Origin: Saccharopolyspora hirsuta
GTDB lineage: Bacteria > Actinomycetota > Actinomycetes > Mycobacteriales > Pseudonocardiaceae
Assembly: GCF_008630535.1 (NCBI RefSeq)
Contig: NZ_VWPH01000005.1
Coordinates: forward strand, 124,001 to 188,000
Direction of reading: 5' to 3'
Length of the DNA: 64,000 nt
Part shown: one piece after another, positions 1-8,774 of the stretch
Layout: each line of letters opens with the position of its first letter
Numbering within the stretch: the stretch's first letter is position 1
Translations under genes and position numbers: made by a program
Notes under the pieces: model-generated
Database searches by the model: none
What the model was told of the DNA's origin: nothing
What the model saw: only the letters and a program-made list of their open reading frames with translations

Positions 1-1841
1 GCGGCGACACCCCGGCGTTATTCGACGACGCGCTGTTCACCCCGCAACCGGAACCCCTGGCCGCGCCCGCACCAGCCCCGGCGGCGCCCGCTCCGGCAAC
101 ACCGGAACCCGAACCACCGGCCGCGACCGGTGACGGCGTGCTGGCCGGTCTGGACCCCGACCAGCGGGCCGCCGCGGCGATCCCCGGTGGGCCGCTGCTG
201 ATCGTGGCCGGGCCCGGCACCGGCAAGACCCGCACCGTCACCCACCGGTTGGCGCACCTGGTGCTGGAGCGCGACGTCGACCCCGCCTCGTGCCTGGCCA
301 TCACCTTCACCCGCCGCGCCGCCCAGGAGATGACCGAACGCCTGGAGCAGCTCATCGGCGAGGCCGCCCAGCGCATGACCGTGGCCACCTTCCACTCCTT
401 CGGCCTGCAGGTCCTGCGCGAACAGCACGAGCACCTCGGGCTCGGCGCCGACTTCGGCCTGGCCGACGCCGCCCGCCAGCACCAGATCCTCACCACCCTC
501 ACCGGCGACGAGCGCAGCGCCCGCCAGGCCGCCCCGCGGCTGTCGCTGGCCCGCCGCACCGCGACCGAGGACCCGCTGCTCGCGGACTACCTGGCCGCAC
601 TGCGCGAGGCCGACCTGGTCGACTTCGACGACCTGGTCGCGCTGACCGTCGAGCTGCTCACCAGCCGCCCCGACCTCGCCGAGCACTACCAGCAGCGCTA
701 CCGGTGGATCACCGTCGACGAGTACCAGGACGTCGACGAGCTGCAGTACCGGCTGCTGCGGCTGATCGCCCCGGCCGGGGCCAACCTGACCGCCATCGGC
801 GACCCCGACCAGGCGATCTACTCCTTCCGCAGCGCCGACGTCGGGTTCTTCCTGCGCTTCGAGCAGGACTACGCCGGAGCCCCGGTGCTGGCCCTGACCC
901 GCAACTACCGCAGCGGCGCGCACATCCTCGACGGCGCCCTGCGCGCCATCGCACCGTCCACACTGGTCACCGACCGCGCGCTGCAGGCCGCCGCGCCGCG
1001 CCAGGCCCACCGCATCGTCAGCCACCAGGCCAGCGACGAACGCGCCGAAGCGGCCTTCGTGGCCCGCACCATCGACCAGCTCATCGGCGGCGCGTCGTTC
1101 CACTCGCTGGACAGCGGCCGCGTCACCGGCGACGGGCCCGGCGGGATCGGGTTCAACGACATCGCCGTGCTCTACCGCACCGACGCCCAGTCCCACGCGA
1201 TCCTCGACGAGCTGACCCGCTGCGGCCTGCCCGCGCAGAAGCGCTCCCACGACCGCCTCTCCGCCCGCCCGGGCGTGGACCTGCTGGTGCGCGAGCTCCA
1301 GCACGTCGCCGACCGCTCGGGCCCGGTCACCGAGCAGCTGCGCCTGGCCGCCAAGAGTGTCGCCGACCTCGTCCCCGACGAGCAGCGCCCCGACATCCAC
1401 ACGGCCGTGGAGCTGCTCGGGCCGCTGGCGCAGCGCTGCGGCCAGGACGTGCCGCGGTTCTGCCGGGAGGTGCTGCTGGGTGCCGAGGTCGACACCCTCG
1501 ACCCGCGCGCCGAGGCGATCTCGCTGCTGACCCTGCACGCCGCCAAGGGCCTGGAGTTCCCGGTGGTGTTCCTCGTGGGCTGCGAGAACGGCCTGCTCCC
1601 GCTGCGCTGGCCCGGCACCGAACCCACCGAGGCCGACCTCGCCGAGGAGCGCCGCCTGTTCTTCGTCGGCATGACCCGCGCCCAGGACCACCTCTACCTG
1701 ACCCGCGCGGCCCGCCGGACCCTCCGCGGCAGCATCCAGGAGCGCGCCCGCTCACCGTTCCTGAACCCCCTCGGCGAGGTCGTGACCGAAGCCGAAACCC
1801 CCGCCCGCCGCCCGCGACCGGCCCAGCTCTCCCTGCTGTGA
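1..1841 (+). CDS. UvrD/Rep-type superfamily 1 helicase, 5' end cut by the window
   Basis: ATP-dependent 3'-5' DNA helicase of the UvrD/PcrA type. The reading frame is open from base 3, so the protein starts outside the window. The visible N-terminal part is an Ala/Pro-rich linker, followed by the helicase core from about base 138. Core motifs: Walker A GPGTGKTRT, DEYQDVDELQ (Walker B), GDPDQAIYSFR, a TRNYRSG motif, LHAAKGLEFPVVFLVG and GMTRAQDHLYLTRA. All are intact, so the enzyme should be active. A linker in front of the core suggests fusion to another domain; some actinomycete helicases carry an N-terminal PHP/endonuclease-Q-like domain, but that part is not visible here. A GTG at 138 exists but is probably internal. 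Confidence 0.9.
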   Translation, partial: GDTPALFDDALFTPQPEPLAAPAPAPAAPAPATPEPEPPAATGDGVLAGLDPDQRAAAAIPGGPLLIVAGPGTGKTRTVTHRLAHLVLERDVDPASCLAITFTRRAAQEMTERLEQLIGEAAQRMTVATFHSFGLQVLREQHEHLGLGADFGLADAARQHQILTTLTGDERSARQAAPRLSLARRTATEDPLLADYLAALREADLVDFDDLVALTVELLTSRPDLAEHYQQRYRWITVDEYQDVDELQYRLLRLIAPAGANLTAIGDPDQAIYSFRSADVGFFLRFEQDYAGAPVLALTRNYRSGAHILDGALRAIAPSTLVTDRALQAAAPRQAHRIVSHQASDERAEAAFVARTIDQLIGGASFHSLDSGRVTGDGPGGIGFNDIAVLYRTDAQSHAILDELTRCGLPAQKRSHDRLSARPGVDLLVRELQHVADRSGPVTEQLRLAAKSVADLVPDEQRPDIHTAVELLGPLAQRCGQDVPRFCREVLLGAEVDTLDPRAEAISLLTLHAAKGLEFPVVFLVGCENGLLPLRWPGTEPTEADLAEERRLFFVGMTRAQDHLYLTRAARRTLRGSIQERARSPFLNPLGEVVTEAETPARRPRPAQLSLL

Positions 1842-1960
1842 CAGCGGAAACCACCGAACGAGGGGGCTTCCCGAACCGGTAGCAGGCTCTCACCTGCGCG
1901 ACCTGAGCCGACGGCACACGGCGCTGGCCGACGTCGATGCCGGTCGACGCGGTGCCCTGG

Positions 1961-3010
1961 TCAGGCGCCAGCCGCGAGGTTCTTGGCGAGGGCTCTGGCT
2001 TCGGCGACGTTGCCGTGCTCGAGCAGGTCCAGCAGGATCCGGCACTGGGACGACTCCGGGCACTGGGTGCGGTGGTCCACGGCGTAGAAGGCCGTCACGT
2101 GCGCGGTCCGGGAATCCGCGCCAGCGGGCAGGTGCACCGAACGGCAGAACGTGGTGGGGTTGGCCGCGATCCAGTTCTCCAGTTCGCGGCTGAGGCGTTC
2201 TTCGAGCCGGGGCCAGCACCCCGTCTGGCCGGGCGTGCGCGGAGCGGGCACCGCGCGCGGCGCTTTCAGCGGCCAGCCCTCGGCGTTGGCGCGCACGTCG
2301 GCCGCCCGGCGGTGCAGCTGGTCGACCTCGGCCGGGTCGTCGGCGCGGCGCGCCAAGCGCTCCAGGTGGTCGGCGAAGGCGTGCTGGTCCGCCCGGTGCC
2401 AGGCGATCTGGTCGCGGTGCAGCTCCGCCAGCGGCCTGGTGCCGATCTTGGCCGGGTAGGCCTTGGCCAGCCGCCACGCCAGGCGGGCGCAGGCCAGGGC
2501 GTCGCTGGCGGAGTCGTGCGCGGCGTCGAGGCGCACGCGGTAGTGGGTGCACAGATCGCCGAGGGTGCGCTTTCCCCTGCGGTAGCGGTCCAGGTGCTTG
2601 TCCAGGCAGCGCGGGTCGACCACCGGCCCGGCCAGCTCCAGGTCGCGGCCGTGGTGGCGGCGCAGCTCGGCGTCCAGCAGCGACAGGTCGAACGGGGCGT
2701 TGAACACGCACAGCGGGGTGGACTCGCACCACGGCCCGGCCAGCGCCCCGGCGACTTCGGCGACCACCTCGGCGGCGTCGCGGCCGTGCTCGCGGGCGTG
2801 CTCGGTGGTGATGCCGTGGACCTCGGCGGCACCGTCGGGGATCTCGACACCGGGATCGGCCAGCCACGTGCGCACGTCCGGGGCCCGCCCGGGCACGATG
2901 GAGATCACGGTGGCGGTGACGATCCGGTCGTGGGCGGTGTCGGTGCCGGTGGTCTCCAGGTCGAAGGCCAGCAGCGGTCCGTCGGCCCACGAAGGCGCTG
3001 AGTTGATCAC
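1961..3010 (-). CDS. DEDDh 3'-5' exonuclease (DNA polymerase III epsilon-like)
   Basis: Exonuclease of the DnaQ/epsilon superfamily, 349 residues. The ExoI motif is FDLETTGTD near residue 17, ExoII is the FNAPFDLSLLDAEL segment, and ExoIII is the HDSASDALA segment, which gives the D-E-D-H-D set. The N-terminal ~190 residues are the nuclease. The C-terminal half has no domain I recognise and ends with a region containing two Cys (CPESSQC). The GTG at 3010 was chosen because it puts the DxE motif at the usual distance from the N-terminus. No Shine-Dalgarno is obvious. It is monocistronic and convergent with the helicase upstream. Confidence 0.85.
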   Translation of the reverse strand: MINSAPSWADGPLLAFDLETTGTDTAHDRIVTATVISIVPGRAPDVRTWLADPGVEIPDGAAEVHGITTEHAREHGRDAAEVVAEVAGALAGPWCESTPLCVFNAPFDLSLLDAELRRHHGRDLELAGPVVDPRCLDKHLDRYRRGKRTLGDLCTHYRVRLDAAHDSASDALACARLAWRLAKAYPAKIGTRPLAELHRDQIAWHRADQHAFADHLERLARRADDPAEVDQLHRRAADVRANAEGWPLKAPRAVPAPRTPGQTGCWPRLEERLSRELENWIAANPTTFCRSVHLPAGADSRTAHVTAFYAVDHRTQCPESSQCRILLDLLEHGNVAEARALAKNLAAGA

Positions 3011-3166
3011 ACCCGCACCGTATCGGGGGCATCCGACGCCCGGACCGGCCCGGGCCCGCGCGAGAACCGGGCATCGGTTGCCACAACGCCGAAAGCGCCC
3101 TGTTGCCCGAGGTGGCGGCGGTCTCCTCGACCGAGCCCGGCGCACCCGGCGTGGCATGATCCGGCG

Positions 3167-3910
3167 ATGCGTCCCATCACGATCATCACCGGCGGCAGCC
3201 GGGGCATCGGTGCGGCCACCGCGCGGTGGCTGGCCCGCGCCGGGCACGACCTCGTGCTCGGCTACCGCGGCAACCGCGACGGCGCCGAGCAGGTCGCCGC
3301 TGAGGCCACCGCGCACGGGGGCCGCTGCCTGCCGGTGCGCGCCGACGTCGGCCAGGAGTCCGACGTGGACCGGTTGTTCGCCGCGGCCGCCGAGCTGGGG
3401 ACGATCACCGGGCTGGTCAACAACGCCGGGCTGACCGCGCACATCGCCGACCTGGCCGACACCCCGGTGGCGGCGATCCGGCAGGTCATCGACGTCAACT
3501 TCCTCGGCACCGTGCTGTGCGCGCGACGCGCGGCGCAGGTGATGTCCACCCGGCGCGGCGGCGCGGGCGGGGCGATCGTCAACATCTCCTCCAGCGCCGC
3601 GACGCTGGGGTCCCCGCACGAGTACGTCCACTACGCGGGTGCGAAGGCCGCGGTGGACGCCTTCACCGTCGGACTGGCCAAGGAACTCGCCGAGGACGGG
3701 GTGCGGGTCAACGCGGTGGCGCCCGGTCTGGTGCGCACCGACATCCACGCCGGGGCCGGGGTTCCCGAGCGCATCGAGACCGCCGTGTCGCGGGTGCCGG
3801 TGGGGCGGGCCGGGGAACCGGAGGAGATCGCCCCGGCCATCGGGTGGCTGCTGGGCCCGGAAGCGACCTACACCAGCGGCGCCGTCCTGCGCGTGGCGGG
3901 CGGCTTGTGA
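3167..3910 (+). CDS. SDR family oxidoreductase
   Basis: Short-chain dehydrogenase/reductase of classical length (247 residues). The cofactor motif TGGSRGIG lies at residues 8-15, NNAG follows the fourth strand, and the catalytic Ser comes in NISSS before the Y-x-x-x-K motif (YAGAK). The C-terminal segment is of the PGLVRTDI type. The Arg after the Gly motif favours NADP(H). The ATG at 3167 has no good Shine-Dalgarno. The substrate cannot be inferred. It is transcribed in the same direction as the glycosyltransferase-like gene that follows 39 bases later and may be co-transcribed with it. Confidence 0.88.
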   Translation: MRPITIITGGSRGIGAATARWLARAGHDLVLGYRGNRDGAEQVAAEATAHGGRCLPVRADVGQESDVDRLFAAAAELGTITGLVNNAGLTAHIADLADTPVAAIRQVIDVNFLGTVLCARRAAQVMSTRRGGAGGAIVNISSSAATLGSPHEYVHYAGAKAAVDAFTVGLAKELAEDGVRVNAVAPGLVRTDIHAGAGVPERIETAVSRVPVGRAGEPEEIAPAIGWLLGPEATYTSGAVLRVAGGL

Positions 3911-3949
3911 GCGCGAAAACCGGTTGCTGCAGCCCCTAGTCTGGGGGCC

Positions 3950-5101
3950 GTGGGTGAGTCGTTGCTGGTCAACTTCGTCTACTGCCATCCGGTCGGGCAC
4001 GCCGTGGAGGCGCTGCAGTACGCCCTGGGGTACCGGCGGGCCGATCCGGACCGCCGCATCGGCGTGGTGCTCAACTCCGCGACCGCGGTGCAGCTGACCG
4101 ACTGGTGCGACGCGATCGACGACGTGTACACAGTGGACATCGACGTGTTCGAGCCCGGCGGTCCCGACGTGCTGGCGCACGTCCCGGCCGAGTGGGACTG
4201 GGTGGTCGACGACCCGCGCGGCCACCAGGCCTGGCAGCACCAGTACTTCCCCGGTTTGCAGCACTACTACGAGCTGTCCGCGCAGCACTTCCGCACCACG
4301 CGCGGCCACGCGCAGGTCGGTGATCCGCGGCCGTCCTACCAGCGGCGCAACCAGCTCCAGCTGGCGCTGCCGCCGGAGTCCCGGCGGTGGGCGGCCGAGC
4401 TGCTGCCCGACCACGACGGTCCCACGATCGCGGTGCTGCCCGGCGGCAGCGCCGAACGCTGGCGCTACCCGTCGCTGGCGTCGTGGCAGCGCATCCTGGA
4501 GGCCTTCGCGCAGCGGTGGCCGCAGGTCCGGTTCTGCCTGACCGGCAAGCACGCCGACGACGGCCGCACCAGCACCGGGTTCAGCCGCGCGGAGTTCGAG
4601 GCGCTGGCCGAGGTCGCCCCGCACGTGGTGCAGGTGATCGACGTGCCGCTGGAGCGGCAGCTGGCCGCGTTGCAGCGCTGCGACCTGCTGCTGTCCCCGC
4701 ACACCGGGTTCGCCTTCGCCGCGATGGCCGCGGGCACGCCGTGGCTGACCCTGGCGGGCAACGACTGGGCCGAGTACTACTTCAACCCGGGTGTGCCGTT
4801 CCACTCGGTGCTGCCCGACCTGGAGCGCTTCCCCTGCTACCTGCTGCTCGGCAACACCCCCGACCCCGTCGACGACGACGGTCCCCGCGCGCCGAGCATG
4901 TCGGCCGCCCGCATCGACGCCGACCTGCCCGAGCTCCTCGACGGCGCGGCCCGGCTGCTGGCGGGCCTGGACTTCGACACCGCGATGCGCGATCACGCCG
5001 CCCGTGCGCACGCGCTCTTCGGCGGTCGCCGCGAACTGCTGTACTCGGTGGACGACCTGCTGGCCGACTACCTGCCCGCCGACGCACCCGGCCCGAGGTG
5101 A
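3950..5101 (+). CDS. Glycosyltransferase family 9-like protein
   Basis: 383-residue protein with the two-lobed layout of GT-B enzymes related to heptosyltransferases. The C-terminal lobe carries AVLPGGSAERWRYPSL and the acceptor/nucleotide loop LLLSPHTGFAFAAMAAGTPWLTLAG, which resembles the SxxTGxxHlAaAlgtP loop of GT9. Its N-terminus (LLVNFVYCHPVGHAVEAL) matches the Rossmann start of such enzymes. There is no signal peptide, so it is cytosolic. The sugar and acceptor are unknown. Start GTG 3950 is preceded by TAGTCT at 3937-3942, so the mRNA may be leaderless. Confidence 0.7.
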   Translation: MGESLLVNFVYCHPVGHAVEALQYALGYRRADPDRRIGVVLNSATAVQLTDWCDAIDDVYTVDIDVFEPGGPDVLAHVPAEWDWVVDDPRGHQAWQHQYFPGLQHYYELSAQHFRTTRGHAQVGDPRPSYQRRNQLQLALPPESRRWAAELLPDHDGPTIAVLPGGSAERWRYPSLASWQRILEAFAQRWPQVRFCLTGKHADDGRTSTGFSRAEFEALAEVAPHVVQVIDVPLERQLAALQRCDLLLSPHTGFAFAAMAAGTPWLTLAGNDWAEYYFNPGVPFHSVLPDLERFPCYLLLGNTPDPVDDDGPRAPSMSAARIDADLPELLDGAARLLAGLDFDTAMRDHAARAHALFGGRRELLYSVDDLLADYLPADAPGPR

Positions 5102-5107
5102 GCGCGG

Positions 5108-5797
5108 CTACGGCGTGCGGAATCCCCGGAAGGTCACCGGCTTGCGGGTCCGGAAGCCGAGCCGCTCGTAGAGCGCGATGGCTCCGGTGTTGGCCTCGGC
5201 CACGTGCAGGAAGGGGCGGTCACCGCGGGCGGTGATGCGCGCGACGAGTGCGCTGATCAGCCGGGCGGCGTGGCCTCGCCCGCGCGCCTCGGGCGCGGTG
5301 CACACCGCGCTGATCTCGGTCCACCCCGGCGGCCGCAGCCGTTCACCGGCCATCGCCACCAGCGCGCCGTTGTCCCGGACGCCGAGGTAGGTGCCGAGTT
5401 CGCGGGTGCGCGGCCAGAACGGTCCCGGCCGGGTCCGCTCGACGAGGTCGAGCATCTCCGCGGTGCTGTCCGCGCCGAGCTCGACCACGCCGTCGGCGGT
5501 GTCGGCGGGCGGGTTCCCGGCCCAGACCATCTGACGTCCGTCGAGGGCGAAGACCGGTTCCCACTCCGGCGGAGGTGTCGCCGGGCTGCTGAACATGTCG
5601 GCGAACTCGCCGCGGCCGAGCAGCCGGGCGAGGTCGGCCCACTCCTGCGGCCCCGGATCGGTGGTGACCGCGGAGAACGTCGCCACCCCCGGCAGGTAGG
5701 TGGCGACCCGCCCCAGCCGACGGGCGAGGTGCGCGTGGTGACCGCGCAGCGATTCGTCCACCGGGTCGTCGAGCGGGGCGGTGTCGCGGTCGATCAT
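5108..5797 (-). CDS. GNAT family N-acetyltransferase (FR47-like)
   Basis: 229-residue acetyltransferase. The acetyl-CoA pyrophosphate loop is APEARGRGHAARLI near residues 165-180, followed by the NTGAIALYERLGFR segment, both typical of the GNAT fold in its FR47-like branch. The first ~100 residues are a family-specific N-terminal region. The ATG at 5797 was chosen; upstream in-frame sequence is low-complexity Arg-rich and unlikely to be coding. It converges on the glycosyltransferase-like gene with a 6-base gap. The substrate is unknown. Confidence 0.85.
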   Translation of the reverse strand: MIDRDTAPLDDPVDESLRGHHAHLARRLGRVATYLPGVATFSAVTTDPGPQEWADLARLLGRGEFADMFSSPATPPPEWEPVFALDGRQMVWAGNPPADTADGVVELGADSTAEMLDLVERTRPGPFWPRTRELGTYLGVRDNGALVAMAGERLRPPGWTEISAVCTAPEARGRGHAARLISALVARITARGDRPFLHVAEANTGAIALYERLGFRTRKPVTFRGFRTP

Positions 5798-5948
5798 CGT
5801 GCTGGGCCTCTCATCTCGTGCCGGGGTCCGAGATGCCATTCTCGGGTTTCGCCGCCGACGCCGTGCATCCCCCTCCTGCGGATCTGGGTCCTGCCGGTGG
5901 CCTCTGCGTCGACGCGAATCCCGACTTCGCACGCGTGCTGTGGCCGCG

Positions 5949-6716
5949 TCAGTGGGCGGTGAAGCCACCGTCGACGGGGAGCGCTGTTGCGGTGACGAAG
6001 CTGGCGCCGGGGCTGCACAGCCACAGGACGGCTGCTGCGACCTCGTCGGCTCTGCCCAGTCGGCCGATGGGCTGTTCCCCGATGATCCCGGCCATGGCCT
6101 CGGCCTGGTTCTCGACCATGTCGGCGACCATCGGGGTGTCGATGACGCCGGGGCACACGGCGTTGATGCGGATGCCGCGGGGCGCGTACTCGACCGCGGC
6201 GCTGCGGGTCAGGCCGATGACGCCGTGCTTGGAGGCGTGGTAGGCCGCGCGCTCGGGCAGTCCGACGAGCCCGCCCAGGGAGGAGCAGTTGACGATGGCG
6301 CCGCTGCCCTGCTCTCGCATCGGTCGCAGTTCGTGCTTCATCGCCGCCCAGACGCCGCGCAGGTTGACGGCGTTGACCCGGTCGAAGTTCTCGGCCGTCT
6401 CGTCGGCCGCGTCGGTCGGCGGCACCTGGATGCCTGCGTTGTTGAACGCCATGTCCAGGCGGCCGTACTCGGTCACCGCGCGCCGCACCGCCGCTTCCAC
6501 CTGCTGTTCGTCGGTGACGTCGCAGTCGACACCGATCGCCCGCCGTCCGCGGCTGGTGATCTCCTCGGCTGCGTTGTGGACGGCGTCGCGGTCGAGGTCG
6601 ACCAGGACCACGGCGGCGCCGGAGTCGGCGAAGGCGCGGGCGGCGGCCAGGCCCATGCCGGAGGCGGCGCCGGTGACCAGGGCCACCTGCCCGGAGAAGT
6701 CGTACGTGGGGTTCAC
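5949..6716 (-). CDS. SDR family oxidoreductase
   Basis: 255-residue classical SDR. The cofactor motif is TGAASGMG (residues 15-22), with a DLDRDA segment after the second strand whose Asp favours NAD(H). NNAG, catalytic Ser in NCSSLGG and YHASK follow. It is downstream of a zinc alcohol dehydrogenase on the same strand with 31 bases between them, so the two are likely one operon that interconverts alcohols and carbonyls. GTG 6716 has a clear GGGAGA Shine-Dalgarno five bases upstream. Confidence 0.88.
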   Translation of the reverse strand: MNPTYDFSGQVALVTGAASGMGLAAARAFADSGAAVVLVDLDRDAVHNAAEEITSRGRRAIGVDCDVTDEQQVEAAVRRAVTEYGRLDMAFNNAGIQVPPTDAADETAENFDRVNAVNLRGVWAAMKHELRPMREQGSGAIVNCSSLGGLVGLPERAAYHASKHGVIGLTRSAAVEYAPRGIRINAVCPGVIDTPMVADMVENQAEAMAGIIGEQPIGRLGRADEVAAAVLWLCSPGASFVTATALPVDGGFTAH

Positions 6717-6747
6717 GGTGTTCTCCCGTCGAATCGGAATCGGTGGG

Positions 6748-7779
6748 TCAGGGCTTGAGCAGGGTTTTGATGGCGCGGCGCTCGTCCATCGCCCGGTAGC
6801 CCGCTGCGGCCTGGTCGAGTGGGAGGGCGAGGTCGAAGACCTTGCCGGGGTCGATCTCGCGGTCCCAGATGAGCTGGATCAGCTCGGGCAGGAACCGGCG
6901 CACGGGAGCGGGGCCGCCGTGCAGGTGCACCCCCGCGAAGAACAGCTCCTCGCCGGGGAGTTCCACGCCGTGGGCCACGCCCACGTATCCCACGTGCCCA
7001 CCGGCACGGGTGGAGCGGATGGCCTGCATCATCGATTCCTGGGTGCCGACGGCCTCGATCACGCTGTGGGCGCCGTACCCGCCGGTGAGTTCCTTGATCT
7101 TGGCCGCGCCCTCGTCGCCGCGCTCTGCGACGATGTCGGTCGCGCCGAACTCGCGGGCGAGCTCCTGCCGCGACTCGTGCCGCGACATCGCGATGATCCG
7201 CTCCGCGCCCAGCTGCTTGGCGGCCAGCACAGCGAGCAGGCCGACAGCTCCGTCACCGACCACGGCCACGGTTCTGCCCGGCCCGGCCTCGGCGGCCACG
7301 GCGCCGAACCAGCCGGTTCCGAGCACGTCGGAGGCGGCCAGCAGCGAGGGGATCAGGTCGTCGTCCGGCATTCCGGGCGTGGCGACGAGGGTGCCGTCGG
7401 CCAGCGGCACCCGCAGGTACTCCGACTGCGCTCCACCGGAGCCGACGAACTCGGCTCGCGCGCACCGCGACTGGTAACCGGCCCGGCAGATCTCGCAGGT
7501 GTTGTCCGAGGCGAAGAACGATCCGACGACGAAGTCACCGACCGCGATGCTCGTCACCTCGTCGCCGATCTCGGTGACCACGCCGACGTACTCGTGCCCC
7601 GCGGGGGTCGGTTGTGCCACGTCGTTGACGCCGCGGTAGTCCCACAGGTCCGACCCGCACACGCAGGTCGCCGACACGCGGATGATCGCATCCGTCGGCG
7701 CGACGATCGCGGGGTTCTCGCGCTCTTCCACCCGGACATCGCCCGGGGCGTACATGACAGCTCCACGCACTTGCAGCAT
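6748..7779 (-). CDS. Zinc-dependent medium-chain alcohol dehydrogenase
   Basis: 343-residue MDR/GroES-like dehydrogenase. The catalytic zinc ligands appear as CGSDLWDYRG and GHEYVG, and the Rossmann motif is VVGDGAVGLLAV. The usual structural-zinc loop has four Cys, but here I can place only three clearly (CEICRAGYQSRC), so that site may be altered. It is first in an operon with the SDR and is divergent from the XRE/MmyB-type regulator at 7893, which probably controls it through the dyads at 7834-7854. The start could also be the internal ATG seven codons in. Confidence 0.85.
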   Translation of the reverse strand: MLQVRGAVMYAPGDVRVEERENPAIVAPTDAIIRVSATCVCGSDLWDYRGVNDVAQPTPAGHEYVGVVTEIGDEVTSIAVGDFVVGSFFASDNTCEICRAGYQSRCARAEFVGSGGAQSEYLRVPLADGTLVATPGMPDDDLIPSLLAASDVLGTGWFGAVAAEAGPGRTVAVVGDGAVGLLAVLAAKQLGAERIIAMSRHESRQELAREFGATDIVAERGDEGAAKIKELTGGYGAHSVIEAVGTQESMMQAIRSTRAGGHVGYVGVAHGVELPGEELFFAGVHLHGGPAPVRRFLPELIQLIWDREIDPGKVFDLALPLDQAAAGYRAMDERRAIKTLLKP

Positions 7780-7833
7780 TCCTCACACGCAGATCTCTGG
7801 GGTTGCCTCACCACCGTCCGGCACCTCGCGGAC

Positions 7834-7854
7834 GCCTGCCAGGCCCTGTCAGGG
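7834..7854. promoter_or_regulatory. Two tandem CTG-N-CAG dyads between divergent genes
   Basis: GCCTGCCAGGC (7834-7844) and CCCTGTCAGGG (7844-7854) are two odd-centred palindromes whose centres lie 10 bases apart, one helical turn. They sit between the alcohol dehydrogenase start and the XRE/MmyB-type regulator start. The same CTG-N-CAG core occurs in the operators beside the second regulator of this family near 22.3-22.6 kb. Binding is inferred. Confidence 0.55.
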
Positions 7855-7892
7855 ACCCCCAGAGCAGACGCGGGCGACCTAGCCTTGAAGGC

Positions 7893-8774
7893 GTGGAGCT
7901 GCAGCAGGAGATCAGGGACTTCCTCATGAGCCGCCGGGCGAGGATCACACCCGAGCAGGCCGGGCTGCCGCACCTCGGAGGCACCCGTCGCGTCCAAGGC
8001 CTGCGGCGCGAGGAAGTGGCCATGCTCGCCGGGCTCAGCGTCGAGTACTACACCCGCGTGGAACGCGGCAGGCTCGGCGGCGCGTCCGAGAGCGTCCTCG
8101 ACGCGATCGCCCGCGCGCTGCAACTCGACGACGACGAGCGCGCCCACCTGTACGACCTGGCGCGCAGCGTCGCGCCCGGCTCACCTCGCAGGCACCCCAA
8201 GCGCCCCTCGCCCATCACCGCGTCGGTGCAGCAGGTCCTCGACTCCATGAGCGTTCCCGCCGTCGTGCAGAACGGCCGCCTCGACCTCCTCGCGGCCAAC
8301 GACCTGGGCAGCGCGCTGTACGCCGACCTGTTCGACTTGGCCGAGCAGCCGCCGAACTTCGCCAGGTACGCCTTCCTCGACCCGCGCGCCGAGGACTTCT
8401 ACGCCGACATCGACCAGGCGAAGGACCTCATCGTGGCGGTGCTGCGCGCGACCGCCGGACGCGACCCGCTGGACCGGGACGTGACCGGGCTCGTCGGCGA
8501 GCTCTCCACCCGCAGCACCGACTTCAGCACCCGCTGGGCCAAGCACGACGTGCACCGGCACTCGCGCGGGCGCAAGGTCATCAACCACCCGGTCGTCGGA
8601 ACGATGGATCTCGCCTACGACGACTTCGCACTGCCCGGCGACCCGCACGTCTCCATCACCACCTACACCGCGAGTCCCGGCACGTCCAGCGCTGACGGTC
8701 TCACCCTGCTGGCGGCCTGGGCCGAAACGCAGAAGCAGCCACAGGCCAGCAACGACGAAGCACGCCGCTCTTAG
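7893..8774 (+). CDS. XRE family regulator with MmyB-like ligand-binding domain
   Basis: 293-residue transcription regulator. The N-terminal HTH carries RVQGLRREEVAMLAGLSVEY and YYTRVERGR, the hallmark of MmyB-like XRE proteins. The C-terminal ~200 residues are the MmyB-type ligand-binding domain, with the LYADLFDLAEQPPNFARYAFLDP segment split across its core. Such regulators usually repress an adjacent oxidoreductase operon, here the divergent dehydrogenase/SDR pair. GTG 7893 was chosen because TAGCCT at 7880-7885 would give a leaderless transcript and the protein then starts directly before the HTH. Its stop overlaps the stop of the AraC gene by three bases. Confidence 0.85.
   Translation: MELQQEIRDFLMSRRARITPEQAGLPHLGGTRRVQGLRREEVAMLAGLSVEYYTRVERGRLGGASESVLDAIARALQLDDDERAHLYDLARSVAPGSPRRHPKRPSPITASVQQVLDSMSVPAVVQNGRLDLLAANDLGSALYADLFDLAEQPPNFARYAFLDPRAEDFYADIDQAKDLIVAVLRATAGRDPLDRDVTGLVGELSTRSTDFSTRWAKHDVHRHSRGRKVINHPVVGTMDLAYDDFALPGDPHVSITTYTASPGTSSADGLTLLAAWAETQKQPQASNDEARRS

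Noticed and set aside
1961-5011. 1016-codon open frame on the minus strand
   Set aside because: Only its last 349 codons (from 3010) have exonuclease motifs. The rest runs antisense to the SDR and glycosyltransferase genes and is a high-GC shadow.
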